A stretch of 54,835 nt of DNA from Amycolatopsis coloradensis. Its GTDB lineage: Bacteria > Actinomycetota > Actinomycetes > Mycobacteriales > Pseudonocardiaceae. Of this stretch, positions 24,287-31,557 are shown in pieces (the first letter of the stretch is position 1; every line of letters begins with the position of its first letter). Position numbers and translations under genes: made by a program. Below the pieces are notes generated by a model. That model made no database searches. It saw nothing but the letters and a program-made list of their open reading frames with translations, and was not told where the DNA came from. The stretch lies in contig NZ_MQUQ01000044.1 of NCBI RefSeq assembly GCF_001953865.1, positions 1-54,835 of the forward strand, given 5' to 3'.

Positions 24287-25384
24287 ATGCGTCCACGGAT
24301 CAAAAACGAGCATCGGCCGGTCCGGTTCGGCGATGGCTGGATTCGGATCGGCGGGAAGGTGTTCGGCATCGCCGCCGAACTGAGGGACCCGGACGGTGCT
24401 GTGTGGGCGCTGCTGGAAGGTCTCGATGGGACACGAACGGTCGACCAGGTCGCGCTGGATCTGGCGCGCCGGTTCCCGTCTTGTTCCGTCGAGGAAGCCA
24501 CGGCCGCTGTCGAAAAGCTGGTCGAGCTCGGGTATGTCGAGGACGCCGACGAGCCGGCGTGTACCGCGTTGAGCGCGCGGCAACGCGAGCGTCATTCGAA
24601 TGGCCGGTCGTTGTACCGCTGGATCGACCTGAAGCGAAGATCGTCGAGCTGGGACTTCCAGGTCCGGCTGGCTCAGGCGCGCGTGGTGGTGGTCGGAGTG
24701 GGCGGCGTCGGGTGCACGGCCGCCCTGGGATTGTGCATGTCCGGTGTGGGTCGGCTGCATTGCGTCGATCCGGACGTGATCGAACTGTCCAACCTCAGCC
24801 GCCAGATTCTCTATACGGAGCGAGATCTGGGCCGGTTGAAGGTTGAGGTGGCGGTAGAGCGGTTGCGGGCGGCCAATTCCGACATCGAAGTCACCGGAGA
24901 GCCGACGCGGATCGGCGACGTGTCTTCCCTGCGGAGGCTGACGGTCGACTGCGATGTTCTGGTGATGGTCGCCGACGAGCCTTCGGAGATCCGGGACTGG
25001 GCGAACCAGGCGTGCGCGTCGACCGGCACCGCGTGGGTGTACGGGGGTTATCACGGCCCGCAGGTCAACCTCGGGATCTACCGCCCAGGAGCGGGGCCTT
25101 GTTATGAATGCGCCCGCCTCGCCGAGCGGGACCTCGAGGCACAGCGCCCACCGCTGGAGACCTGGCCGTCGGCGGCGGGTATCCCGGCACACGCGGCGAA
25201 CGCTGTGACGGCCGGCGTCGTGGGCAACCTGGTCGCCCACGCGGTGATGCGCTTGATCACGGACGCGCCGAAGCTCCAGCTGAACTGTCAGTACGGGTTC
25301 AGCCTCGCCACCATGGATCACAGTTTCATCACCAGTCTGGCCGAGCCGCATTCGGACTGCCTGGCTTGCCGGACGGCCGTGTGA
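24287..25384 (+). CDS. RRE-ThiF fusion: E1-like adenylyltransferase of probable peptide modification
   Basis: 365 aa. Residues ~11-88 resemble a PqqD-like RiPP recognition element: PVRFGDGWIRIGGKVFGI, LEGLDGTRTVDQVALDLARR, VEKLVELGYVEDA. Residues ~125-361 form the ThiF/MoeB/MccB E1 fold: the nucleotide loop GVGGVG (137-142), Asp161, ELSNLSRQ (Arg172), and ADEPSEIRDWANQ (Asp230, Asn240). Two zinc-binding CxxC pairs are present (Cys272/275 and Cys358/361). All core residues are intact. Such fused enzymes activate the C-terminus or a side chain of a small peptide, as in microcin C (MccB) or pantocin (PaaA) pathways. The neighbours are a 22-residue ORF upstream and a convergent XRE gene that begins at the next base. 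No exporter, YcaO or protease gene is nearby, so the pathway looks minimal or partial. Confidence 0.85.
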   Translation: MRPRIKNEHRPVRFGDGWIRIGGKVFGIAAELRDPDGAVWALLEGLDGTRTVDQVALDLARRFPSCSVEEATAAVEKLVELGYVEDADEPACTALSARQRERHSNGRSLYRWIDLKRRSSSWDFQVRLAQARVVVVGVGGVGCTAALGLCMSGVGRLHCVDPDVIELSNLSRQILYTERDLGRLKVEVAVERLRAANSDIEVTGEPTRIGDVSSLRRLTVDCDVLVMVADEPSEIRDWANQACASTGTAWVYGGYHGPQVNLGIYRPGAGPCYECARLAERDLEAQRPPLETWPSAAGIPAHAANAVTAGVVGNLVAHAVMRLITDAPKLQLNCQYGFSLATMDHSFITSLAEPHSDCLACRTAV

Positions 25385-26251
25385 TCACCTGGCGGTCAGC
25401 CGGTGTGACACGCTCTGGATCAGTCGAGCCGCTTTCTCACCTCCTATCGCACCGTCGTGCAGTCGGCGGAACATCTGCTCGTACAGCCCGACCTCGTCCG
25501 GGTCCATGAGCAGGTGTTCGCCGGTGAAGGTCTCCACGACGACGAAATCGGTGTCGAAGATCCTGAATCCGTGCAGCGGCGCGATCGGAGTCGTCGTTTC
25601 GAAGGGCAGAATTCGCAGGTCGACCGTGCGCAGGCCGACAAGGGACTGGAGCCGGTCCAGCTGGCCGAGTTGAGTGTCGAGATCTCCGACGCGGATCCAC
25701 AGCGCGGCTTCGCCGATCACGAACGGCAAGGCCTTGCCGGGTTCGTACAGCTGCGCTTGCCGTTCGATACGAGCGGCCACCATTTGCTCGATTTCGGCGC
25801 TGGAAGCGTTGCCCATGCGTGCGGGCCCGGACGGCAGGGACAGCAGCTCGCGCATGAAGCCAGGTGTCTGAAGCAAGCCGGGGAGCATCGCGGGCTGGAA
25901 CGTGGCGACCCTGGTCGCCTGGTGTTCCAGTTCGTGCACCGATCGCTGTTTGGCGCCCGCGCCACCGGACTCTTGGAACTCCTGGCGAAACGAAACGGAT
26001 TCGACCCGTGCGCGCCTGAGCAGCTCGGTGACGCGCTCCTCCTCGCCGCGCGCGTCGGCCGCGTCGAGCCAAGCGAGGATGTCGTCGCCGGTCGGGAACT
26101 GTGCGGCGGTTTCGATCTTGGACACCCGTGACTGCGGCCAGCGCAGTTCCTTGGCGAACTGGTTGCCCGACATCCCGGTGGCCGCGCGGATTTCGCGGAG
26201 CTTCATCGCGAGCCGGGCGCGGTCGGTGCCGGGGGTGGGCGGCGTGGGCAT
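25385..26251 (-). CDS. XRE helix-turn-helix regulator with DUF5753 domain (second copy)
   Basis: 288 aa. The XRE domain spans residues ~15-65 (LREIRAATGMSGNQFAKELR, WPQSRVSKIETAAQFP). DUF5753 follows (EHQATRVATFQPAMLPGLLQ, TPGFMRELLSLP, RIERQAQLYEPGKALPFVIGEAAL, FDTDFVVVETFTGE). The family is the same as the gene at 23142-24011, but the sequence is clearly different, so this is not a recent duplication. Its stop abuts the ThiF stop tail to tail. No DUF397 gene adjoins it. Its own start region carries a duplicated 22-bp motif, a likely autoregulatory operator. Confidence 0.92.
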   Translation of the reverse strand: MPTPPTPGTDRARLAMKLREIRAATGMSGNQFAKELRWPQSRVSKIETAAQFPTGDDILAWLDAADARGEEERVTELLRRARVESVSFRQEFQESGGAGAKQRSVHELEHQATRVATFQPAMLPGLLQTPGFMRELLSLPSGPARMGNASSAEIEQMVAARIERQAQLYEPGKALPFVIGEAALWIRVGDLDTQLGQLDRLQSLVGLRTVDLRILPFETTTPIAPLHGFRIFDTDFVVVETFTGEHLLMDPDEVGLYEQMFRRLHDGAIGGEKAARLIQSVSHRLTAR

Positions 26252-26324
26252 GGTCCCCTCTCGTCGAGCCGTGACCGGTCGGTCTGCCGGGTGTGATCAT
26301 GCTACCTCGACCCGGACACTAGTC

Positions 26325-26375
26325 GGCGAATAATACCCGAATAGCCCTTCAAGTGAGAATAGAAGGCGAATAGCC
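26325..26375. repeat. Duplicated bipartite operator upstream of the second XRE gene
   Basis: Two 22-bp units (26325-26346 and 26354-26375) each contain two CGAATA-like hexamers 11 bases apart, and both end GCGAATAGCC or CCGAATAGCC. The units start 29 bases apart. They lie between the divergent XRE gene and the small membrane protein gene. Confidence 0.6.
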
Positions 26376-26441
26376 TGGACGGTGTCAGGCCGGGTCGCGC
26401 ACCGTCGTGACCGGAACTCGATACGCCGCCAGGGGAGACCG

Positions 26442-26678
26442 ATGTTCGCCAATTGGATACAGATAGCCGAGCTCGTCTTGCTGCCACTGGGTCTGGGAGT
26501 CGGCTACGGCGCCGGGCGGGTTTGCCGTCAAGACGAACGTGCGTCCTTTCGAGACGATGGCACCATCGACCATCCCGGTCTGGTGCCGGAATACCGGTTT
26601 CGGCCCGACGTCACAGTCGTGACCTCGGGCCGATCCGGCGATCGGGGAAGAGAGACGTTTTACCCCTCGGGCTTCTAG
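26442..26678 (+). CDS. Small single-span membrane protein
   Basis: 78 aa from the ATG at 26442, preceded by AGGGGAGA. One hydrophobic segment (IQIAELVLLPLGLGVGYGAG, residues 6-25) is followed by a polar tail rich in Arg and Asp (CRQDERASFRDDGTIDHPGL, YRFRPDVTVVTSGRSGDRG). I do not recognise a family. It is divergent from the XRE/DUF5753 gene and shares its operator-bearing upstream region, so it may be a target of that regulator. Confidence 0.6.
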   Translation: MFANWIQIAELVLLPLGLGVGYGAGRVCRQDERASFRDDGTIDHPGLVPEYRFRPDVTVVTSGRSGDRGRETFYPSGF

Positions 26679-26777
26679 CGTCGTGTGTACGCGGCAAGCG
26701 CGGTGGTCCCGTTCGCCGCACTCGCGTGCGTGGAGGCGGATCTTGCGCGTCACGCCTTCACGCACGCGAGTGCGGAG

Positions 26778-27614
26778 CTAGAGCGCGGCGAGCCTGCCGA
26801 ACCCGTCGGCGCCATGTCCGGCGTCGATCGCTTGTTGTACTTGGGTTCGGGCCGCGGCGAGGACGCCGTTGTCGAGGTCGTGCGCGCGGATCGCGCTGAG
26901 GATGTGGTCCATCGTCGCCGCTGTGGCCTCGAGTGTGCCCGCGTCGCCGGGGTAGTGCTCCGCGGCGACCTGGTCGGCGAGCAGGTCGATCATGTCGGGG
27001 AAGAAGCCGAGCATCGCCTTCGCGTGCCCGGCGATGTCGGCGGCGGGGACGTTTTCCGCTTTGGCGAGTGTGAACATGTGGATCACGCCGCTCATGGAGG
27101 TCCAGAGCATGTCCTGGAGGGACGCGTCGAAGGCGGCGGCGCGGCCGGGGTCATCGCCGAGGTGGTTCGCGTTCTCGCCCAGGGCCGAGAGTGTCGCTCG
27201 ATGGGTCTCGTAGACGTCGGCCGGTCCGCTGTAGAACAGGGCTGCTTCAGGGCCGCCGATGGCTTCGGTGGTCGCGACGATCACGCCGTCGAGGTAGTCG
27301 ATGCCCTGTGCGGCGGCCCAAGTCGCCATCGCGCGGGCTTGGCTCGGGGAGCCGCCGCTGACGTTCACCAGAGTGCGGCCTTCGAGCGCGTCGGTGTCGA
27401 GAATGGACTGCGCCACCGCGTAGTCCCGGACGCAGACGACGACGAGAGGACTGGCCGCGATCGCTTCCGCGGCGGTCGCGGCGACGGTGGCGTCGAGGCC
27501 GTTTTCCTTTCCTGGGGTGCGATTCCACACGGTGGTGGGGTGGTGGGCGGCGGTGAACGCGGCGGCGAGAGCGTGTCCCATGGGGCCGAGTCCGAGGACG
27601 GTCACGGTGGTCAT
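26778..27614 (-). CDS. NADP-binding imine-reductase-like oxidoreductase
   Basis: 278 aa from the ATG at 27614; the frame extends 13 codons further without support. The N-terminal Rossmann fold has VTVLGLGPMGHALAAAF and TTVWNRTPGKENGL, the pattern of 6-phosphogluconate dehydrogenase-like/imine reductase enzymes. The C-terminal half is helical, of the RedAm-like type (DASLQDMLWTSMSGVIHMFT, ATAATMDHILSAIR, AIDAGHGADGFGRL). It is probably NADPH-dependent. It is divergent from a MerR gene whose operator lies in its promoter with the 19-bp spacer typical of MerR activation. It is homologous to the two genes at 53002-54747. Confidence 0.88.
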   Translation of the reverse strand: MTTVTVLGLGPMGHALAAAFTAAHHPTTVWNRTPGKENGLDATVAATAAEAIAASPLVVVCVRDYAVAQSILDTDALEGRTLVNVSGGSPSQARAMATWAAAQGIDYLDGVIVATTEAIGGPEAALFYSGPADVYETHRATLSALGENANHLGDDPGRAAAFDASLQDMLWTSMSGVIHMFTLAKAENVPAADIAGHAKAMLGFFPDMIDLLADQVAAEHYPGDAGTLEATAATMDHILSAIRAHDLDNGVLAAARTQVQQAIDAGHGADGFGRLAAL

Positions 27615-27629
27615 GGCGGCTAAGCTAAA

Positions 27630-27655
27630 CCTTGACATCCACGTGAGAGTCAAGG
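27630..27655. promoter_or_regulatory. MerR-type operator in the divergent promoter
   Basis: CCTTGAC-N12-GTCAAGG is a perfect inverted repeat. On the minus strand TTGACT is followed after a 19-base spacer by TTAGCT, the long spacer that MerR proteins untwist. It therefore serves the oxidoreductase gene and overlaps the MerR gene's own start region. Confidence 0.7.
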
Positions 27656-27666
27656 CTGGAGTGCGG

Positions 27667-28029
27667 ATGCGGATCGGGGAACTCGCGCGGCGGACCGGCG
27701 TCAGCGAGCGCGCACTGCGGTACTACGAAGAACAGGGCCTGCTGACGCCGCAGCGGCGGCCGAGTGGGTATCGCGCGTACGCCGACGCCGATGTGGCGGT
27801 GGTGCGGCGGATCCGGATCCTGCTCGGGGCCGGGCTGAACACCGCGCAGATCCTGGAGATCCTGCCGTGCATCGTCGACGAGGACGGCTGGTTGACGCCC
27901 GACTGTCCGGAGCTGGTGGACGGCCTGGTGCGACAGCGGAACCGGATCGACGAGGCGATCGGTGAGCTGAAGGCCACGCGCGCCAACCTCGACACGCTCA
28001 TCGGCGCGGAACGGCGGGCGAGCCGGTGA
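27667..28029 (+). CDS. MerR-family regulator
   Basis: 120 aa from the ATG at 27667 with GGAG seven bases upstream. It has the typical MerR opening MRIGELARRTGVSERALRYY, EEQGLLTPQRRPSGYRAY and then RRIRILLGAGLNTAQILEIL. The dimerisation helix lies at ~75-110 (QRNRIDEAIGELKATRANLD). Two cysteines (LPCIVDEDGWLTPDCPEL) are spaced as a possible ligand or redox site. It is divergent from, and probably controls, the imine-reductase-like gene. Confidence 0.92.
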   Translation: MRIGELARRTGVSERALRYYEEQGLLTPQRRPSGYRAYADADVAVVRRIRILLGAGLNTAQILEILPCIVDEDGWLTPDCPELVDGLVRQRNRIDEAIGELKATRANLDTLIGAERRASR

Positions 28030-28093
28030 CGACGGTCGCGCCGGTTTCGGTGCCGGGGCGCGGTCCGGTTGTCGAGGGCGCTGCTGGTCTCCG

Positions 28094-28189
28094 ATGTTCC
28101 ACGCGGTGATCCCGGTCGTCGCCCTCGTCCAGGTGGTGCTGGTCGCGTTGCTGTGGGTGCCCCGTCCGGCGCGGGACTTCTTCGCCTGA
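28094..28189 (+). CDS. 31-residue single-span membrane peptide
   Basis: MFHAVIPVVALVQVVLVALL is followed by WVPRPARDFFA and a stop. It is one hydrophobic helix with a basic end. It has no clear ribosome-binding site and follows the MerR gene by 64 bases. Codon use is typical of the genome. It could be a genuine small membrane protein or the C-terminus of a lost gene. Confidence 0.35.
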   Translation: MFHAVIPVVALVQVVLVALLWVPRPARDFFA

Positions 28190-28197
28190 CGGACGAA

Positions 28198-28233
28198 AAG
28201 GCGGCCGCGTCCCCTGGGGAACGCGGCCGCCTT
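28198..28233. terminator. Bidirectional terminator
   Basis: A perfect 13-bp stem (AAGGCGGCCGCGT and complement) with a 10-base loop. An A-run on the left acts as a T-run for minus-strand transcripts from mdh. Confidence 0.7.
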
Positions 28234-28250
28234 CGTGGAACGGAGCAGGC

Positions 28251-29240
28251 TCAGATGAGGCCGAGCTTCTTCACCGCGTCGCGCTCTTCGGCCAGCTCGT
28301 TGACCGAAGCGTCGATGCGGGCGCGCGAGAAGTCGTCGATCTCGAGGCCCTGGACGATCTTGTACTCGCCGTTCGCGGCGGTGACCGGGAACGAGGAGAT
28401 CAGGCCTTGCGGAACTCCGTAGGAGCCGTCGGACACAACCGCCGCGGAGGTCCAGTCACCTTCGGGGGTGCCGTTGACCCAGGTGTACACGTGGTCGATC
28501 GCCGCGGAAGCGGCCGACGCCGCGGAGGACAGGCCGCGGGCCTCGATGATCGCCGCGCCGCGCTTGGCGACGGTCGGGATGAAGTCGTCGGCCAGCCACT
28601 GCTGGTCGGTGAGGACCTCGGTCGCCGGCTTGCCGGACACCTCGGCGTGCGCGATCGACGGGTACTGGGTCGCGGAGTGGTTGCCCCAGATCGCGACCTT
28701 CTTCAGCTCCGTCACCGGGACACCCAGCTTCTTCGACAGCTGCGCGAGGGCGCGGTTGTGGTCGAGGCGGGTCATGGCGGTGAAGCGGTCGGCTGGGACG
28801 TCGGGCGCGTGCGCCTGCGCGATGAGGGCGTTGGTGTTGGCCGGGTTGCCGACCACGAGGACCTTGATGTCGCTCGCCGCGCCGGCGTTGATGGCCTCAC
28901 CCTGCGGCTTGAAGATGCCACCGTTGGCCTCGAGCAGGTCGCCGCGCTCCATGCCCTTGGCACGGGGGCGGGCGCCGACGAGCAGGGCGACGTTCGCGCC
29001 CTCGAAGGCCTGCTTCGGGTCGTCGAAGATGTCGATGCCCGACAGCAGCGGGAAGGCGCCGTCTTCGAGTTCCATCGCGGTGCCCTCAGCCGCCTTGACC
29101 GCCTGCGGGATCTCCAGGAGCCGCAGCTTCACCGGGGTGTCCGGGCCGAGCAGCTGACCGGACGCGATGCGGAAGAGCAGCGCGTAGCCGATCTGGCCGG
29201 CCGCACCGGTGACGGTGACGTTGACAGGGGCTTGGGTCAT
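28251..29240 (-). CDS. mdh: Malate dehydrogenase
   Basis: 329 aa, the normal length. A TCA-cycle enzyme in the cytoplasm interconverting malate and oxaloacetate with NAD. The NAD loop is GAAGQIG (residues 12-18). LLVGARPRAKGMERGDLLEAN is the mobile substrate loop with its arginines. VVGNPANTNALI and the catalytic WGNHSATQYPS follow, and the end (IDDFSRARIDASVNELAEER) is typical of the actinobacterial/proteobacterial enzyme. All residues are intact. It is monocistronic, with a terminator downstream and a decayed MarR gene upstream. Confidence 0.97.
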   Translation of the reverse strand: MTQAPVNVTVTGAAGQIGYALLFRIASGQLLGPDTPVKLRLLEIPQAVKAAEGTAMELEDGAFPLLSGIDIFDDPKQAFEGANVALLVGARPRAKGMERGDLLEANGGIFKPQGEAINAGAASDIKVLVVGNPANTNALIAQAHAPDVPADRFTAMTRLDHNRALAQLSKKLGVPVTELKKVAIWGNHSATQYPSIAHAEVSGKPATEVLTDQQWLADDFIPTVAKRGAAIIEARGLSSAASAASAAIDHVYTWVNGTPEGDWTSAAVVSDGSYGVPQGLISSFPVTAANGEYKIVQGLEIDDFSRARIDASVNELAEERDAVKKLGLI

Positions 29241-29299
29241 TGCGGTTCTCCAGCTTGAGGCGACATCGACTTTGTACCGCGATGCTAGTCCTGTCCCGA

Positions 29300-29672
29300 G
29301 TCGCCGTTCGGGTGCGTCCAGTCACTGTTTTCTTGATCGATGCCGCCACCGGTCCCGTTCGCGGCAGCAGCCCGGCCAGTGTGGTGATCTCCTCCTCGCC
29401 GAACCCGGCGCAGTCCGTTGTCGTGCGCGATCGCCGCCTTCGTCAGCCAGTGTGAAGACCGCTTCACCCTGGTTGGTGAGTTCCACGACATGCACCCGCC
29501 GGTTGTCCGGGGATCACGCTGCCGGGTGATCCGGCCGGTGCTCTCCATCGCGTTCAGGTGATAGGTGAGCGTGGCGCCCCGGACGCCGACCGCGAGTTCC
29601 CGCTGGCTGGCCACGCGCCGGGTCTTCAGCGCGACCACGATCCGCCAGACCGGCCGGGAGCCGTCGTCGGGC
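29300..29672 (-). pseudogene. MarR-family regulator, frameshifted
   Basis: Combining frames, the minus strand reads SRPVWRIVVALKTRRVASQR, ELAVGVRGATLTYHLNAMES, TGRITRQRDP, then in a second frame DNRRVHVVELTNQGEAVF, LTKAAIAHDNGLR and GFGEEEITTLAGLL. This is the winged helix and dimerisation end of a MarR protein, with at least two frameshifts (near 29505 and 29420). The N-terminal ~30 residues are missing. Confidence 0.6.
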
Positions 29673-29948
29673 CGCGAGGCCCGTCACCGCGTGATCGCGG
29701 TTGTCTTCCCGAAATCGTCAACACGCATCGGAGAACGCATTTTCCATATCGTGCGAATCGAGTGGTGTTTTCCAGGTCTGATAGCGTTTCCAGCCGACCG
29801 GAAAACGGTTACAGACCATAATAAAATGTCATGAACCGATTGCCGTGACAGTTTCGTCCGATCGGCGGGCGGCACCATGAAGATCGTTTCGCTAACCTGA
29901 GTCCGCCCAGTTCCCCGCCCCCCGTGTGGAAGTTTTGGGAAGGACCCC

Positions 29949-30590
29949 ATGCTCAGCGCAGTGGTTGCCGCCGTATCGCTTTTCTCCTCGATAATAACCC
30001 CGAATAGCTGGTCGCCGCCGCCGACGAACCCGCCCGACCGTGTCGCCATCGACGTGCTCACCGTCAACGGTTCCGGCTGCCCGCCGGGTTCGTCGGCGGT
30101 CGCCGTCGCCAGGGACAACAGTGCCTTCACGGTCACCTACAGCGAATACACCGCGCAGGTCGGCGTCGGCGCCAAGCCCACCGATTTCCGGAAGAACTGC
30201 CAGCTGAACCTCAACATCCACGTGCCGCAGGGATTCACCTACGGTATCGCCAGCGCCGATTACCGCGGTTTCGCCTCGCTCGAAGCGGGCTCCAAGGCAC
30301 TGCAGCGGGCGAACTACTACTTCCAGGGTAATTCGCCGACAGCGCAGGTGAGTCACCCCGTCAATGGGCCACTGTCGGACAACTGGCAGTTCCGCGACGA
30401 GGCCGAGGGCGGTGTCATCATCTACAAGCCGTGCGGCGAGGACCGGAATCTCAACGTGAACACGGAACTGCGGGTCGGGGCCGGAAGTTCGGATCCGAAG
30501 AAGATCACCAGTTTCATCACGATGGACTCGACCGATGGCGGGTTCAAGACCACCTATCACTTCTCGTGGAAGACCTGCCCGACAGCCTGA
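29949..30590 (+). CDS. DUF4360-family protein (first tandem copy)
   Basis: 213 aa. It has a short N-terminal hydrophobic segment (MLSAVVAAVSLFSSII), probably a signal peptide. DUF4360 follows: IDVLTVNGSGCPPGSSAVAV, FTVTYSEYTAQVG, RKNCQLNLNIHVPQGFTYGI, NWQFRDE and FSWKTCP. Three or more cysteines (SGCPPG, KNCQL, KPCGE, KTCP) suggest disulphides. The family occurs in fungi and actinomycetes as small secreted proteins of unknown function. GGGAAGGA precedes the start. The next gene is a close paralogue, and even the upstream regions are alike, showing a recent tandem duplication. Confidence 0.9.
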   Translation: MLSAVVAAVSLFSSIITPNSWSPPPTNPPDRVAIDVLTVNGSGCPPGSSAVAVARDNSAFTVTYSEYTAQVGVGAKPTDFRKNCQLNLNIHVPQGFTYGIASADYRGFASLEAGSKALQRANYYFQGNSPTAQVSHPVNGPLSDNWQFRDEAEGGVIIYKPCGEDRNLNVNTELRVGAGSSDPKKITSFITMDSTDGGFKTTYHFSWKTCPTA

Positions 30591-30605
30591 CATCGTCTCC
30601 AGGGT

Positions 30606-30639
30606 GACGGCCTGCTTCCCCGCCAGGAAGAAGGCCGTC
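30606..30639 (+). terminator. Terminator after first DUF4360 gene
   Basis: A 14-bp stem with one mismatch (GACGGCCTGCTTCC against GGAAGAAGGCCGTC) and a six-base loop, just after the stop. Confidence 0.55.
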
Positions 30640-30868
30640 CCACCCATGCCTGGTCAGGGCCTTGGCCGTCCTGTACGAGGACTTCGCGGCTCGTCGTCGC
30701 CCCACCTGGCGGCGACGGGTTTTCTCGACGACCCCATTTTCCGCGGTCGCCGCTGTTTCCGGTGGCCGAAACCGTTTTCGTCCGATCGGCGGGCGACCGG
30801 GAAACGATCGTCTCGACAACATCGAATCCGCCCAGTTCCCGCCGTGTCGAAGTGTTGGGAAGGATCCC

Positions 30869-31513
30869 ATGCTCACCGCGCTGGTTGCTGCCGTAACGCT
30901 TTTCACCTCGGTCGTCACGCCGAACGGCTGGGTGCCGCCGCCGCTGCCGTCCGACAAGATAGTCATCGACGTCGTGACCGTCAACGGAACCGGATGCAGA
31001 CCGGGTACCGCGGCTGTTTCCGTGTCGCCGGACAACACCGCCTTCACGGTGACCTACAGCGAATACACCGCCCAAGTCGGCGTCGGTGCGAAACCGACGG
31101 ACATCCGCAAAAACTGTCAGCTCAACCTCTATGTCCACGTGCCGCAGGGATTCACCTACGGTATCGCGGGAACCGATTACCGCGGATTCGCGTCCCTCGC
31201 CGCGGGGGCCACCGGAATGGAACGAGCCAACTACTATTTTCAGGGCAATTCCCCGACGTCCTTCGTGAACCACAACCTGAAAGGGCCGTACGAGGACAAC
31301 TGGCAGTTCACCGACGAGATCGAGGTCGGTGCCATCGTCTACAAGCCCTGCGGTGAGGACCGCAACTTCAACATCAACACGGAATTGCGGGCCGCTGTCG
31401 GCACTTCGGATCCGAAGAAGACCACCAGCTTCGTCACCATGGACTCGACCGACGGTGCCATCAAGACCACCTACCACTTCTCCTGGAAGAACTGTCCCAA
31501 ACCGAAGAACTGA
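30869..31513 (+). CDS. DUF4360-family protein (second tandem copy)
   Basis: 214 aa. The ATG at 30869 corresponds exactly to the start of the first copy (MLTALVAAVTLFTSVVTPNG), with GGGAAGGA upstream. The same motifs occur in the same order (VNGTGCRPGTAAVSV, FTVTYSEYTAQVGVGAKPTD, NCQLNLYVHVPQGFTYGI, KPCGEDRNFNINTELR, FSWKNCP), all cysteines retained. It is strongly similar to the neighbour over its whole length. It is probably secreted. Its function is unknown; two diverging copies suggest either dosage or specialisation. Confidence 0.9.
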   Translation: MLTALVAAVTLFTSVVTPNGWVPPPLPSDKIVIDVVTVNGTGCRPGTAAVSVSPDNTAFTVTYSEYTAQVGVGAKPTDIRKNCQLNLYVHVPQGFTYGIAGTDYRGFASLAAGATGMERANYYFQGNSPTSFVNHNLKGPYEDNWQFTDEIEVGAIVYKPCGEDRNFNINTELRAAVGTSDPKKTTSFVTMDSTDGAIKTTYHFSWKNCPKPKN

Positions 31514-31525
31514 TCCCTGAGGCGG

Positions 31526-31557
31526 CGGCCTCCTTCGGACCACGACGAAGGAGGCCG
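31526..31557. terminator. Bidirectional terminator
   Basis: A perfect 12-bp stem (CGGCCTCCTTCG and complement) with an eight-base loop, between the convergent DUF4360 and FUSC genes. Confidence 0.65.
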
